This document shows positions 1 to 6,809 of a stretch of 13,772 nt of DNA, piece after piece. The DNA is taken from NCBI GenBank assembly GCA_015222355.1, contig JADFVC010000120.1, forward strand, positions 1 to 13,772. Reading direction: 5' to 3'. The translations under genes and the position numbers were made by a program. This DNA comes from Chloroflexota bacterium. GTDB taxonomy: Bacteria; Desulfobacterota; Desulfuromonadia; Desulfuromonadales; Geopsychrobacteraceae. How positions within the stretch are numbered: position 1 is the first letter of the stretch; each line of letters starts with the position of its first letter. Under the pieces are notes generated by a model. It was given only the letters and a program-made list of their open reading frames with translations, was not told where the DNA came from and made no database searches.

Positions 1-492
1 GCCGACAACCGATCATTACCGACTGACCAGGTGCGCCTGCTGGAAACCCACATCGATGATAGCTCCCCGGAACAGCTCGGTTACCTGCTGGAACAACTGC
101 TGGAGGCCGGTGCGCTGGATGTCGGTTATGCCCCTTTGCAGATGAAGAAAAATCGTCCCGGGGTGCGTTTGACGGTGGTTTGCGAGCCACAACAGGCAGA
201 GCGGTTGGCGAAACTGATCATGCGTGAAAGCAGCGCCATCGGGGTACGCGGCAACCTCTGCGATCGCTACACGTTGCAGCGCCGCGGTATCAGCATCACC
301 ACCGAGCTCGGCGAAGCCAGGATCAAGCTGCTTTATGATGGAGAGCAATTCCTGCGCCTGTCCGCCGAATACGATGACTGCCGCAAGCTGGCACTGACGC
401 ACGGAATGCCCCTGCCGGAGGTTTTCCGATTGGTTGAAAATACGGCCTACCAACAATTGAATCTGACCACAGACAGGACGAAACATGAGTGA
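1..492 (+). CDS. larC: LarC, nickel-pincer cofactor synthesis protein, C-terminal part (5' cut by window edge)
   Basis: The frame is open from base 1 to the TGA at 490-492, giving about 163 residues. It contains LETHIDDSSPEQLGYLLEQL and then LLEAGALDVGYAPLQMKKNR, the conserved C-terminal half of the LarC (DUF111) family. Known role of the family: CTP-dependent insertion of nickel into the pincer cofactor of lactate racemase and related enzymes, a cytoplasmic step after LarB and LarE. In-frame GTG codons, for example at 31, are internal and should not be taken as the start, because homology runs continuously to the edge. The 3' end overlaps pgpA by 8 bases, which suggests translational coupling. 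No larB, larE or larA is visible here, so the client enzyme is unknown. Some LarC genes are split by a frameshift; the present part is uninterrupted, but the N-terminal half cannot be judged. Confidence 0.88.
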   Translation, partial: ADNRSLPTDQVRLLETHIDDSSPEQLGYLLEQLLEAGALDVGYAPLQMKKNRPGVRLTVVCEPQQAERLAKLIMRESSAIGVRGNLCDRYTLQRRGISITTELGEARIKLLYDGEQFLRLSAEYDDCRKLALTHGMPLPEVFRLVENTAYQQLNLTTDRTKHE

Positions 493-967
493 CAAAAATC
501 AACCACAGGGACTGCAGAGAAAGTTGATCCTGCTGATCGCCAGCAATGCCGGCCTCGGCTATGCGCCGATTGCCTCCGGCACCTTCGGCACCTTGGCCGG
601 CATCCCTTTTTTCTATTACCTTTCCAGTTTCAGTTGGCCCCTGCAATTGTTGACCCTGCTGGCGTTGCTCTTTCTCAGCTTTTGGGCCGCTGACGAAGCG
701 GGCAAAATTTACGGCGAGGCGGATGATGGCCGGATCGTCATTGATGAGCTGGTCGGCTATCTGATAACCGTGGCTTTTCTCCCCTTTTCCTGGCCAACAG
801 CCCTGGTCGGTTTTTTCTGGTTCCGTCTGTTCGACATTGTCAAACCACCTCCGGCCAAATGGTTCGACCGAGAGATGAAAAATGGTGCCGGGGTCACCCT
901 TGACGACCTGATAGCAGGCATCTATGCAGCCCTGGCCTTGCGCCTCTGCTTAGCCATCTTTTCCTGA
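485..967 (+). CDS. pgpA: Phosphatidylglycerophosphatase A
   Basis: A 160-residue membrane enzyme that removes the phosphate from phosphatidylglycerophosphate to give phosphatidylglycerol in the inner membrane. The family signatures are in order: GYAPIASGTFGTLAGIP (about residues 26-42), GRIVIDELVGY (about 78-88), FRLFDIVKPPPAKWFD (about 113-128) and GAGVTLDDLIAG (about 134-145). The acidic residues of the VIDE and LDDL motifs are the expected metal-binding and catalytic groups. Hydrophobic stretches near 43-67, 86-112 and 143-160 fit membrane segments. The ATG at 485 overlaps the end of larC by 8 bases, and the sequence starts close to the conserved region, so this start is favoured although the ribosome site (AGGA at 475-478) is modest. 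The length matches the family. cinA follows after 22 bases, a pgpA-cinA order seen in many bacteria. Confidence 0.95.
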   Translation: MSDKNQPQGLQRKLILLIASNAGLGYAPIASGTFGTLAGIPFFYYLSSFSWPLQLLTLLALLFLSFWAADEAGKIYGEADDGRIVIDELVGYLITVAFLPFSWPTALVGFFWFRLFDIVKPPPAKWFDREMKNGAGVTLDDLIAGIYAALALRLCLAIFS

Positions 968-989
968 AATTTGTCATCTGGAGAGAAGC

Positions 990-2249
990 ATGTCCACCTT
1001 CGATATTGCGGTTCTGACCACCGGAGATGAGCTGCTCAACGGTGAACTGGCCGACACCAACACCGGCACCATCGCCGCAATTCTGACCCGCCATGGCTAC
1101 CGGCTGCGCTGCTCTTTGTCGGCTCCGGATCAGGAAAAAGAAATCGAAGCGGCGCTGCGTTATCTCACCCAGCATGTCCAGGCCGTCATTGTCACCGGCG
1201 GCCTGGGACCAACCGGCGATGATCTCACCGCCCGAGCGGCAGCCCGGGCCCTCGGACAATCACTGGCGATCAACGATGAAGCCTTGGAGATGGTACGGGC
1301 CTGGTTCAGAAACCGCAATCGGCAGATGGAACCGACCAACGAACGGCAGGCGCTCTTGCCGATCAAGGCGATTCCTTTACCCAACTCTCTCGGCACGGCC
1401 CCCGGCTTCCGTCTGCAACAGGGAGACTGCCAGCTGTTTTTTTTGCCCGGGGTGCCGAGTGAGATGAAAGCCATGTTCGAACAGTCGGTGCTACCCGCCC
1501 TGCAGGCCCTTAATCCGGGGAGGAGCGCTCTCCAGCAACGAACCTTCAAGCTGTTCGGCCTGCCGGAATCCAGAATCGACGCCATGATCCCTTACCGGGA
1601 GTTACCCGCAGGGGTTAAGGTTGCCTTTGCGCTGGACTATCCGCTGGTCGTTGTTAAACTTCGTGTTGCTGGTGATGATGCCGGCCGGCAACTTGACCGC
1701 GCAGAGGCACTGCTGCAAAAAGTGCTGGGCGAATACATCATGACTCGCAACGAGGAAACGCCGGAAGGAAACGTCGGCAGGCTGTTAACGGCGGCCGGAT
1801 TGACCTTATCACTGGCAGAATCCTGTACCGGCGGCCTGCTGGCCAGCATGCTGACCAGTCAACCGGGTGCATCAGCTTTTCTCGAACGAGCGGCGGTCAC
1901 TTACGCCAATTCGGCCAAGCTCGACTGGTTGCGGGTACCGCTCTCGCTCCTGCAACAGTATGGTGCAGTCAGCGAGCAGTGTGCACGGGCCATGGCCATC
2001 GGTCTGCGTCAGGCGTCTGACACCGATCTGGCTCTGGCGATCACCGGTATTGCCGGTCCTGACGGCGGCACGCCGGAAAGACCGGTCGGAACGGTCTTTC
2101 TGGCCCTGGCCAGCCCGGATGGAGTCCATGTCAAAGGTTATCGTTTTAACGGCGGGCGCCAGAAAGTCCAACGGATGAGTGCCTATATGGCGCTGGAGTG
2201 GCTCAGACGTTTTGCCCTGCGTCAACAACAGGAACCGCTCAAAGGATAA
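990..2249 (+). CDS. cinA: CinA: molybdopterin-binding-like domain plus nicotinamide-nucleotide amidase
   Basis: A 419-residue two-domain protein of normal CinA length. The N-terminal part (about 4-170) is the MoCF/COG1058 domain, opening with IAVLTTGDELLNGELADTNT and containing VIVTGGLGPTGDDLTARA and LPGVPSEMKAMF; in CinA this domain is linked to ADP-ribose pyrophosphatase activity. The C-terminal part (about 255-415) is a PncC-type NMN deamidase with LAESCTGGLLASMLTSQPGA, VTYANSAK, GAVSEQCA and ITGIAGPDGGTPERPVGTVF; the catalytic serine should be Ser278 of ESCTGG. Together they point to recycling of damaged pyridine nucleotides, including NMN released by DNA ligase. GGAGAG at 980-985 precedes the ATG by 4 bases. 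In streptococci cinA is co-transcribed with recA and induced in competence; here recA lies two genes downstream. The stop is 7 bases before the kinase ATG. Confidence 0.95.
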   Translation: MSTFDIAVLTTGDELLNGELADTNTGTIAAILTRHGYRLRCSLSAPDQEKEIEAALRYLTQHVQAVIVTGGLGPTGDDLTARAAARALGQSLAINDEALEMVRAWFRNRNRQMEPTNERQALLPIKAIPLPNSLGTAPGFRLQQGDCQLFFLPGVPSEMKAMFEQSVLPALQALNPGRSALQQRTFKLFGLPESRIDAMIPYRELPAGVKVAFALDYPLVVVKLRVAGDDAGRQLDRAEALLQKVLGEYIMTRNEETPEGNVGRLLTAAGLTLSLAESCTGGLLASMLTSQPGASAFLERAAVTYANSAKLDWLRVPLSLLQQYGAVSEQCARAMAIGLRQASDTDLALAITGIAGPDGGTPERPVGTVFLALASPDGVHVKGYRFNGGRQKVQRMSAYMALEWLRRFALRQQQEPLKG

Positions 2250-2256
2250 AGATTTG

Positions 2257-3738
2257 ATGACTCACAAAGCTACGCCAGATACATTGCCTGACGGGGAGGG
2301 GGCGCGTACGCAACGGGAAGTTGCCCGACTGCGGCTACTCAGTCGGCTGGCCTTCCTTACGGCGACAATTCGCGATCGCGGTTTGCTGCTCAATAAGGTA
2401 TTGCAGCAGTTGCATGAGTTCTATGCTGTCGACAGCTGTGGCATCTATCAGCTGCACGGCCTGGCTTCACCCTTACACCTGATCGCGTCTCTCGGGATCA
2501 GCACAGAGCTGGCCCGTGAATTACAAAAAGTGCCTACCGGCAAAGGCCTGATCGCAGAAGTGGTTAAAACCGGGACGACAAAAAGTTGGCTCGACTTGCA
2601 GCAGGAACCACAGCTCTATTGTCATACCGTTCTGGACGCCGGTTGGCGCGGCTTTCTGGCCCATCCTTTAATCGCCCATGAGCGCCTGCTGGGGGTCATC
2701 TTTTTTTTCCAAAACCACCCACGGCAATTCTCTCTTGAAGAGATTGAACTTCTCGGTCACTGCTGCCAACTCATTGCCGCAGCAATCGATACTGCCGATC
2801 TGGTTGAAAAGCTTGAATGGCAACACCGCCTGACGCATGCTAGTCAACGCGAACTCGATCGTTCCCGCCAACAGTTGCGTGAGCACGTCCACCGCCTCGA
2901 AGAGAGCAACCGCTCACTTGAGCAAGCCAGCCAGATGAAGGACCGCTTCCTGTCTCTGGCTTCCCACGAATTGCGGACCCCCCTGACCTGGATCATGACG
3001 GCAACGGAAATGCTGGAAACCTCCCTGCCCGACCTGCCCGAGGGCTCCCAGTCGCTCTTGGAAACGATTCACAAGGGGAGCAATCGCCTCAACAATCTGG
3101 TCGAAGACTTGTTGGAAATGGCCCGAATTGAGGCACGGGTCATCTACTTGGCCCGCGAAAGTATCGATCTGCAGATGTTCTTGGGGGATCTCGCCAGCCG
3201 GTATGCCGAGGAAACTCTGCGCCGCCGGCTAACCCTCGAAATCGGCAGCATTCCGGAACACATTTCGCCGATTGGCGATCACCATCACCTGCGCCAGGCA
3301 CTGGAAAGAATCCTCAAGAACGCCCTGAAATTTACCCCTCCCGGCGGCGTCATCAAGCTTGAAGCCGTGCACCGAACCAGTGAAGAACTGCGTCAACAAC
3401 AACCGGAGATGGAACCTTTCTGCCCGGAGTTTTTTTGCCGGGAACCCTTACGTGATCATATCGATGTCTGCATTAGCGACAATGGTATCGGCATCGCGGA
3501 ACAGGATCGGCTACAGATTTTCGACAAATTTCATGGTGCGGGGAGTATCAATTTGCACGGCAAACATTATCACTCGGTAGAAGGGCCCAGTGCCGGGCTC
3601 GGCTTGCCGCTGGCCAAGGGGATGATCGAAGCCCATAACGGCATGGTCTGGGTCAGCAGTCCTGCGGACCACCAGAGAGGCAGTTGTTTTCATGTGCTCT
3701 TGCCTCTCTACCTGCCGAATCGACCATCCATTGACTGA
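2257..3738 (+). CDS. Soluble GAF-domain sensor histidine kinase (orphan)
   Basis: A 493-residue cytoplasmic histidine kinase with no signal peptide, membrane segment or receiver domain. Order: a GAF sensor domain (about 42-175), a charged coiled-coil linker (about 178-225), a HisKA domain with SLASHELRTPL in which His237 is the expected phospho-acceptor, and a HATPase_c domain with N box LKNALKFTPPGG (Asn355), G1 box DNGIGI (Asp408), F box IFDKF and G2 box GLGLP (447-451). All catalytic boxes are intact. The frame is open further upstream to an ATG at 2179 inside cinA, but that would add 26 non-conserved residues overlapping cinA; ATG 2257, with AAAGGA at 2241-2246 and a 7-base gap from the cinA stop, is preferred. 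No response regulator is present in the window, so the partner and the GAF ligand are unknown. The stop codon lies in a duplicated 12-bp sequence created by a small insertion. Confidence 0.9.
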   Translation: MTHKATPDTLPDGEGARTQREVARLRLLSRLAFLTATIRDRGLLLNKVLQQLHEFYAVDSCGIYQLHGLASPLHLIASLGISTELARELQKVPTGKGLIAEVVKTGTTKSWLDLQQEPQLYCHTVLDAGWRGFLAHPLIAHERLLGVIFFFQNHPRQFSLEEIELLGHCCQLIAAAIDTADLVEKLEWQHRLTHASQRELDRSRQQLREHVHRLEESNRSLEQASQMKDRFLSLASHELRTPLTWIMTATEMLETSLPDLPEGSQSLLETIHKGSNRLNNLVEDLLEMARIEARVIYLARESIDLQMFLGDLASRYAEETLRRRLTLEIGSIPEHISPIGDHHHLRQALERILKNALKFTPPGGVIKLEAVHRTSEELRQQQPEMEPFCPEFFCREPLRDHIDVCISDNGIGIAEQDRLQIFDKFHGAGSINLHGKHYHSVEGPSAGLGLPLAKGMIEAHNGMVWVSSPADHQRGSCFHVLLPLYLPNRPSID

Positions 3739-3785
3739 TGGCGTCGCCATCGTATTCTTTTTTGCGAGACCATTCCATTGACTGA
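3727..3785 (-). repeat. Short mobile-looking repeat, copy 1, with 10-12 bp flanking duplication (kinase/thpR junction)
   Basis: A core of about 37 bp (3737-3773) is bracketed by a perfect direct repeat TCCATTGACTGA at 3727-3738 and 3774-3785; the final GA on the left may belong to the element, so the duplication is 10-12 bp. Read on the - strand the core contains CTCGCAAAAAAGAATA and then CGATGGCGACGCCATC, which matches the left end of the copy at 5457 (CTCACAAAAAAGAATA then TGATGGC) and the whole copy at 7360. On the + strand the palindrome GATGGCG-T-CGCCATC at 3737-3751 is followed by TATTCTTTTTT, which resembles a weak intrinsic terminator facing thpR and recA. The duplicated sequence holds both the kinase TGA and the thpR TTG. 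The repeat and duplication are read directly; mobility is inferred. Confidence 0.8.
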
Positions 3786-4365
3786 GCCAGAACAAAAACG
3801 CCTACGCTCTTTTATTGCCATTCCCCTGCCGGAGCAGCTGCGGCAAGAGCTTGCCGTCCTGTCACAACAGCTCAGCAGCAGGGTTCCGGAACTGAAACCG
3901 GCTAACATGGAAAACCTGCACCTGACCCTGAATTTTCTTGGCGATCAACCAGCTCAGCTGCTTGCGAAAATCGGTCAAAGCATGCTATCGATAGGACGAA
4001 ACAAAAGAATTTTTAATGTCACGCTGGAGGGGTTGGGGGTTTTTCCACACCGTCGTCGACCCAGGGTTCTCTGGATCGGACTCGAACCACAGCGAGAATT
4101 AATCCAATTGTCCCGGCAACTGGCAAAAGAATTGGAACTTCTGGGGGCACAAATTGACGTACGCCCCTATCACCCGCATCTGACCATTGGCCGATTCAAA
4201 CAACAGCCAAAACAGCTCAAGCTATTGTGTCCTTTTCTGTCACACAGCTGTGGTACCTTAAAAGTCGACAGGATGATCCTGTTCAGCAGCGAACTGACAC
4301 CAAGGGGCGCCATCCACACCCCATTGACTACGGCACATTTTGCCGGCCAATGTTTACTGATTTAG
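3778..4365 (+). CDS. thpR: RNA 2',3'-cyclic phosphodiesterase / 2'-5' RNA ligase (ThpR)
   Basis: A 195-residue member of the 2H phosphoesterase family (LigT/ThpR). The two diagnostic HxT motifs are present: HLTLNFLG with His48 and HLTIGRFK with His134, and the N-terminal FIAIPLPEQL strand is typical. Known activity of the family is hydrolysis of 2',3'-cyclic phosphate RNA ends and, in vitro, 2'-5' ligation of tRNA halves; the physiological substrate is unsettled. The only usable start ahead of the conserved FIAIPL strand is TTG 3778: the frame is closed by the kinase TGA at 3736, no ATG, GTG or other TTG lies between, and the next ATG (codon 44) would remove that strand. The ribosome site is poor (GCGAG at 3764-3768). 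The gene is in the same frame as the kinase, separated by one stop and 13 sense codons. It ends 39 bases before recA, so co-transcription is likely. Confidence 0.9.
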   Translation: MTEPEQKRLRSFIAIPLPEQLRQELAVLSQQLSSRVPELKPANMENLHLTLNFLGDQPAQLLAKIGQSMLSIGRNKRIFNVTLEGLGVFPHRRRPRVLWIGLEPQRELIQLSRQLAKELELLGAQIDVRPYHPHLTIGRFKQQPKQLKLLCPFLSHSCGTLKVDRMILFSSELTPRGAIHTPLTTAHFAGQCLLI

Positions 4366-4404
4366 CAATGCTCATGAGATTCTACAACGCCAAGGGAGAC
4401 AGGC

Positions 4405-5430
4405 ATGTCCGATGAAAACCGCAACCGCGCACTTGAACTGGCCATGGGCCAGATTGAAAAACAGTTTGGAAAAGGGAGCATCATGCGCCTTGGCTCCGAC
4501 TACCAGATGCCGTCAATTGAACGCATTCCGACCGGTGCCTTAAGCCTTGATCTGGCCCTCGGCATCGGCGGTGTTCCCAAGGGACGAATCATCGAGATTT
4601 TCGGCCCGGAATCTTCCGGTAAAACCACCCTGGCCTTGCACATCATTGCCGAAGCACAGAAGCAAGGTGGAATTGCCGCTTTTGTCGATGCCGAACACGC
4701 CCTTGACATCCAGTATGCCGGGCACCTCGGGGTTAAGTCCGATGACCTGCTGGTCAGCCAGCCGGATACCGGTGAACAGGCCTTGGAAATCACCGAGATG
4801 CTGGTCCGCAGCGGTGCCATCGACGTGCTGGTGATCGACTCGGTCGCCGCCCTGACCCCACGTGCCGAGATCGAAGGCGAAATGGGAGATTCACACATGG
4901 GACTCCAGGCCCGGCTGATGTCACAAGCACTGCGTAAACTGACGGCAACCGTCGCCAAATCAAACTGCTGCATCATCTTTATCAACCAGCTGCGCATGAA
5001 GATCGGCGTCATGTTCGGCAACCCGGAGACCACCACCGGTGGCAATGCCTTGAAATTCTACGCCACGATGCGGATGGACATCCGCCGGATTGCTTCACTG
5101 AAATCGGGTCAGGACATTATTGGTGGCCGTACCCGGGTCAAAGTCGTAAAAAACAAGGTGGCCCCACCCTTTAAACAAGCAGAATTTGATATCATGTACG
5201 GAACCGGGATTTCCCGCGAAGGGGATATCCTTGATCTTGGTGTCGATAACGACATCATCGAAAAAAGCGGAGCCTGGTTCTCCTACAACGGAGAACGGGT
5301 TGGCCAGGGCCGGGAAAACGCCAAGCAGTTTCTGAAAGAACACCCGGAAATGACCAACGAAGTCGAAGCTCGCCTCCGTGAACTTTACGGTCTGGGCGAA
5401 GAAGAATCGGTCAGTACTGATGAAAGCTGA
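4405..5430 (+). CDS. recA: RecA recombinase
   Basis: 341 residues, typical RecA length. Role: ATP-dependent strand exchange, and co-protease activity on LexA in the SOS response. Visible features: Walker [10 protein letters not shown] with Gly67 and Lys73, Walker [10 protein letters not shown], the L1 region [20 protein letters not shown], the L2 region [17 protein letters not shown], and an acidic C-terminal tail ending [11 protein letters not shown] strong ribosome site AAGGGAG at 4392-4398 sets the ATG at 4405. Only 39 bases separate it from thpR; I see neither the E. coli CTGT-N8-ACAG LexA box nor a GGTT/ACC-type box of the kind reported for Geobacter in that gap, so any SOS control would have to act further upstream. 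Downstream, a repeat element of about 150 bp separates it from pilT. With recX and alaS it keeps the widespread recA-recX-alaS neighbourhood. Confidence 0.98.
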   Translation: MSDENRNRALELAMGQIEKQFGKGSIMRLGSDYQMPSIERIPTGALSLDLALGIGGVPKGRIIEIFGPESSGKTTLALHIIAEAQKQGGIAAFVDAEHALDIQYAGHLGVKSDDLLVSQPDTGEQALEITEMLVRSGAIDVLVIDSVAALTPRAEIEGEMGDSHMGLQARLMSQALRKLTATVAKSNCCIIFINQLRMKIGVMFGNPETTTGGNALKFYATMRMDIRRIASLKSGQDIIGGRTRVKVVKNKVAPPFKQAEFDIMYGTGISREGDILDLGVDNDIIEKSGAWFSYNGERVGQGRENAKQFLKEHPEMTNEVEARLRELYGLGEEESVSTDES

Positions 5431-5448
5431 TCACCATATCAGTAACTG
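5412..5448 (+). other. Stem-loop spanning the recA stop codon
   Basis: CAGTACTGAT at 5412-5421 pairs with ATCAGTAACTG at 5438-5448, giving a 10-bp stem with one bulged base and a 16-base loop that contains the recA TGA (5428-5430). There is no T-run after it, so it is not a standard intrinsic terminator. It could affect mRNA decay or processing between recA and pilT, but half of it is coding sequence and it may be fortuitous. Confidence 0.35.
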
Positions 5449-5449
5449 T

Positions 5450-5615
5450 AAAGTCTGATGCACTCACAAAAAAGAATATGATGGCTAAGCAAAAATTTCG
5501 ACCTACAAGGCATAGTGGTTTTTCAGGGGCGAAGGCATACATATGGTATGTCGAGATCCTGAAAAACTGCTGCAACGCCGGAGGACGGACTTTTTGCAAC
5601 GCCATCAAAGTCTGA
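5450..5615 (+). mobile_element. MITE-like repeat, long copy 2 (core 5457-5606) with AAAGTCT(GA) flanking duplication
   Basis: A non-coding core of about 150 bp fills most of the recA-pilT gap. AAAGTCTGA occurs at 5450-5458 and again at 5607-5615, directly abutting the core (7 to 9 bp depending on how the shared GA is assigned). The ends are imperfect inverted repeats: GATGCACTCACAAAAA on the left, and TTTTTGCAACGCCATC on the right, whose reverse complement is GATGGCGTTGCAAAAA; 11 of 16 positions match. The first 29 bp match the copy at 7360-7388 with 5 differences, and the reverse complement of the copy at 3739-3768. The core contains a strong hairpin (5518-5567) and no credible ORF, so it would need a transposase supplied elsewhere. 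Removing the core and one duplication leaves recA and pilT about 40 bases apart with the pilT ribosome site intact. Sequence relations are read directly; transposition is inferred. Confidence 0.8.
5518..5567. repeat. Perfect 10-bp inverted repeat and nested hairpin inside the long element
   Basis: GTTTTTCAGG at 5518-5527 is perfectly complementary to CCTGAAAAAC at 5558-5567. Nested inside is a second perfect pair, CATAC at 5536-5540 and GTATG at 5546-5550, around a 5-base loop ATATG. Together they can form a two-stage hairpin or cruciform at the centre of the element. No T-run follows on the + strand. Confidence 0.7.
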
Positions 5616-5627
5616 CAGGATGGACCT

Positions 5628-6809
5628 ATGAATCTGAACGATATTCTCGGCCTGGCCCTAAAGTCAAATACCTCGGATATCCACCTGAAGGCGGGACTCC
5701 CCCCGGTATTCCGGATTGACGGCAACCTGCGGCCATTACCGAAAACCCCGCGACTCACCGCTGAATCGGTCCGCGACATGTGTCAAGGCATCATGAATGA
5801 GCGCCAACGCGCAACCTTCGATGACCGTTATGAGGTCGATCTGGCTTACGGGGTTCCGGGCCTGGGGCGCTTTCGCGTCAACGTCTTCTCCCAGCGCAAC
5901 TCAGTCTCAGCAGTGTTTCGCGCCATCCCCTACAAGATTGCCACCCTCGATGAACTGTTGATGCCGCCGATTCTGAAAAAAATCTGTACAGAACAACGTG
6001 GTCTGGTGCTGGTCACCGGGGCGACCGGGACCGGGAAATCGACAACTCTGGCGGCGATGATCGATTATATCAACAGCACCCGGACGGCCCACATTGTCAC
6101 CATTGAGGATCCCATTGAATACCTGCACCGCGACCGCAAATGTATCATCAACCAGCGTGAAGTCGGTTTCGACACGGCCGGTTTTGCCCCGGCCCTGAAA
6201 AGCGCCCTGCGGCAGGATCCGGATGTCATCCTGGTCGGAGAAATGCGCGATGTCGAAACCGCGGAAACCGCCCTGGCCGCCGCGGAAACCGGCCACCTGG
6301 TGCTGTCAACCCTGCACACCATCGATGCCCCGGAAACCATCACCCGGATCGTTTCCATGTTTCCGCCGCACCAGCAACGACATATCAGGCTGCAACTTTC
6401 CGGTGTCCTTAAAGGGGTCGTTTCGCAACGCCTGCTCCCCCGCGCGGAAGGCAAAGGACGCGTTGCCGCCGTCGAAGTCATGATTTCAACCGCCCGAATC
6501 CGCGGTCTGATCGATGATCGCGAGAAAACGGCTCAACTCAAAGACGCGATTGCCCAAGGCTACACGACCTACGGGATGCAAACGTTTGACCAGGCACTGA
6601 TGACCCTGGTGAAAAAAGAGGCCATCACCTTCGAAGAAGCCTTGCGGCAGAGTTCCAACCCGGACGATTTCAAGCTCAAGTTCTCCGGAATTGACTCCAC
6701 GTCCGATACCTCATGGAGCGATTTTGAACGCGGCAAGGAACAGGAAAAACTGGCTGAAGAGAATGAAGGTCTGGACACTGATGGGCAAGTCAAAATCGAC
6801 CGCTTCTGA
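5628..6809 (+). CDS. pilT: PilT-family type IV pilus retraction ATPase
   Basis: A 393-residue hexameric secretion-type ATPase of the PilT/PilU branch; in the family it powers pilus retraction from the cytoplasmic side of the membrane, and hence twitching or DNA uptake. Features: an N-terminal PAS-like region starting LNDILGLALKSNTSDIHLKA, Walker A GATGTGKST with Lys137, Asp box VTIEDPIEYLH, Walker B DVILVGEMRD with catalytic Glu205, and His box TGHLVLSTLHT. The helix that is AIRNLIRE in typical PilT reads RIRGLIDD here, and a polar, acidic tail of about 40 residues follows the ATPase fold, making the protein longer than the common 344-residue PilT. This suggests one of several paralogues rather than the main retraction motor. 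AGGA at 5617-5620 sets the ATG at 5628. The 3' end overlaps recX by 29 bases. Confidence 0.92.
   Translation: MNLNDILGLALKSNTSDIHLKAGLPPVFRIDGNLRPLPKTPRLTAESVRDMCQGIMNERQRATFDDRYEVDLAYGVPGLGRFRVNVFSQRNSVSAVFRAIPYKIATLDELLMPPILKKICTEQRGLVLVTGATGTGKSTTLAAMIDYINSTRTAHIVTIEDPIEYLHRDRKCIINQREVGFDTAGFAPALKSALRQDPDVILVGEMRDVETAETALAAAETGHLVLSTLHTIDAPETITRIVSMFPPHQQRHIRLQLSGVLKGVVSQRLLPRAEGKGRVAAVEVMISTARIRGLIDDREKTAQLKDAIAQGYTTYGMQTFDQALMTLVKKEAITFEEALRQSSNPDDFKLKFSGIDSTSDTSWSDFERGKEQEKLAEENEGLDTDGQVKIDRF

Noticed and set aside
2179..2256. Upstream ATG extending the histidine kinase into cinA
   Set aside because: The 26 extra residues lie within cinA in another frame and are not part of any domain; ATG 2257 has suitable spacing and a ribosome site.
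4321..4329. CCATTGACT near the thpR 3' end, matching the duplicated target of repeat copy 1
   Set aside because: It is inside coding sequence with no element core beside it; a 9-base match by chance is plausible in this length.
4366..4404. LexA (SOS) box ahead of recA
   Set aside because: I searched by eye for CTGT-N8-ACAG and GGTT/ACC-type boxes and found neither; control may act from a more distant promoter.
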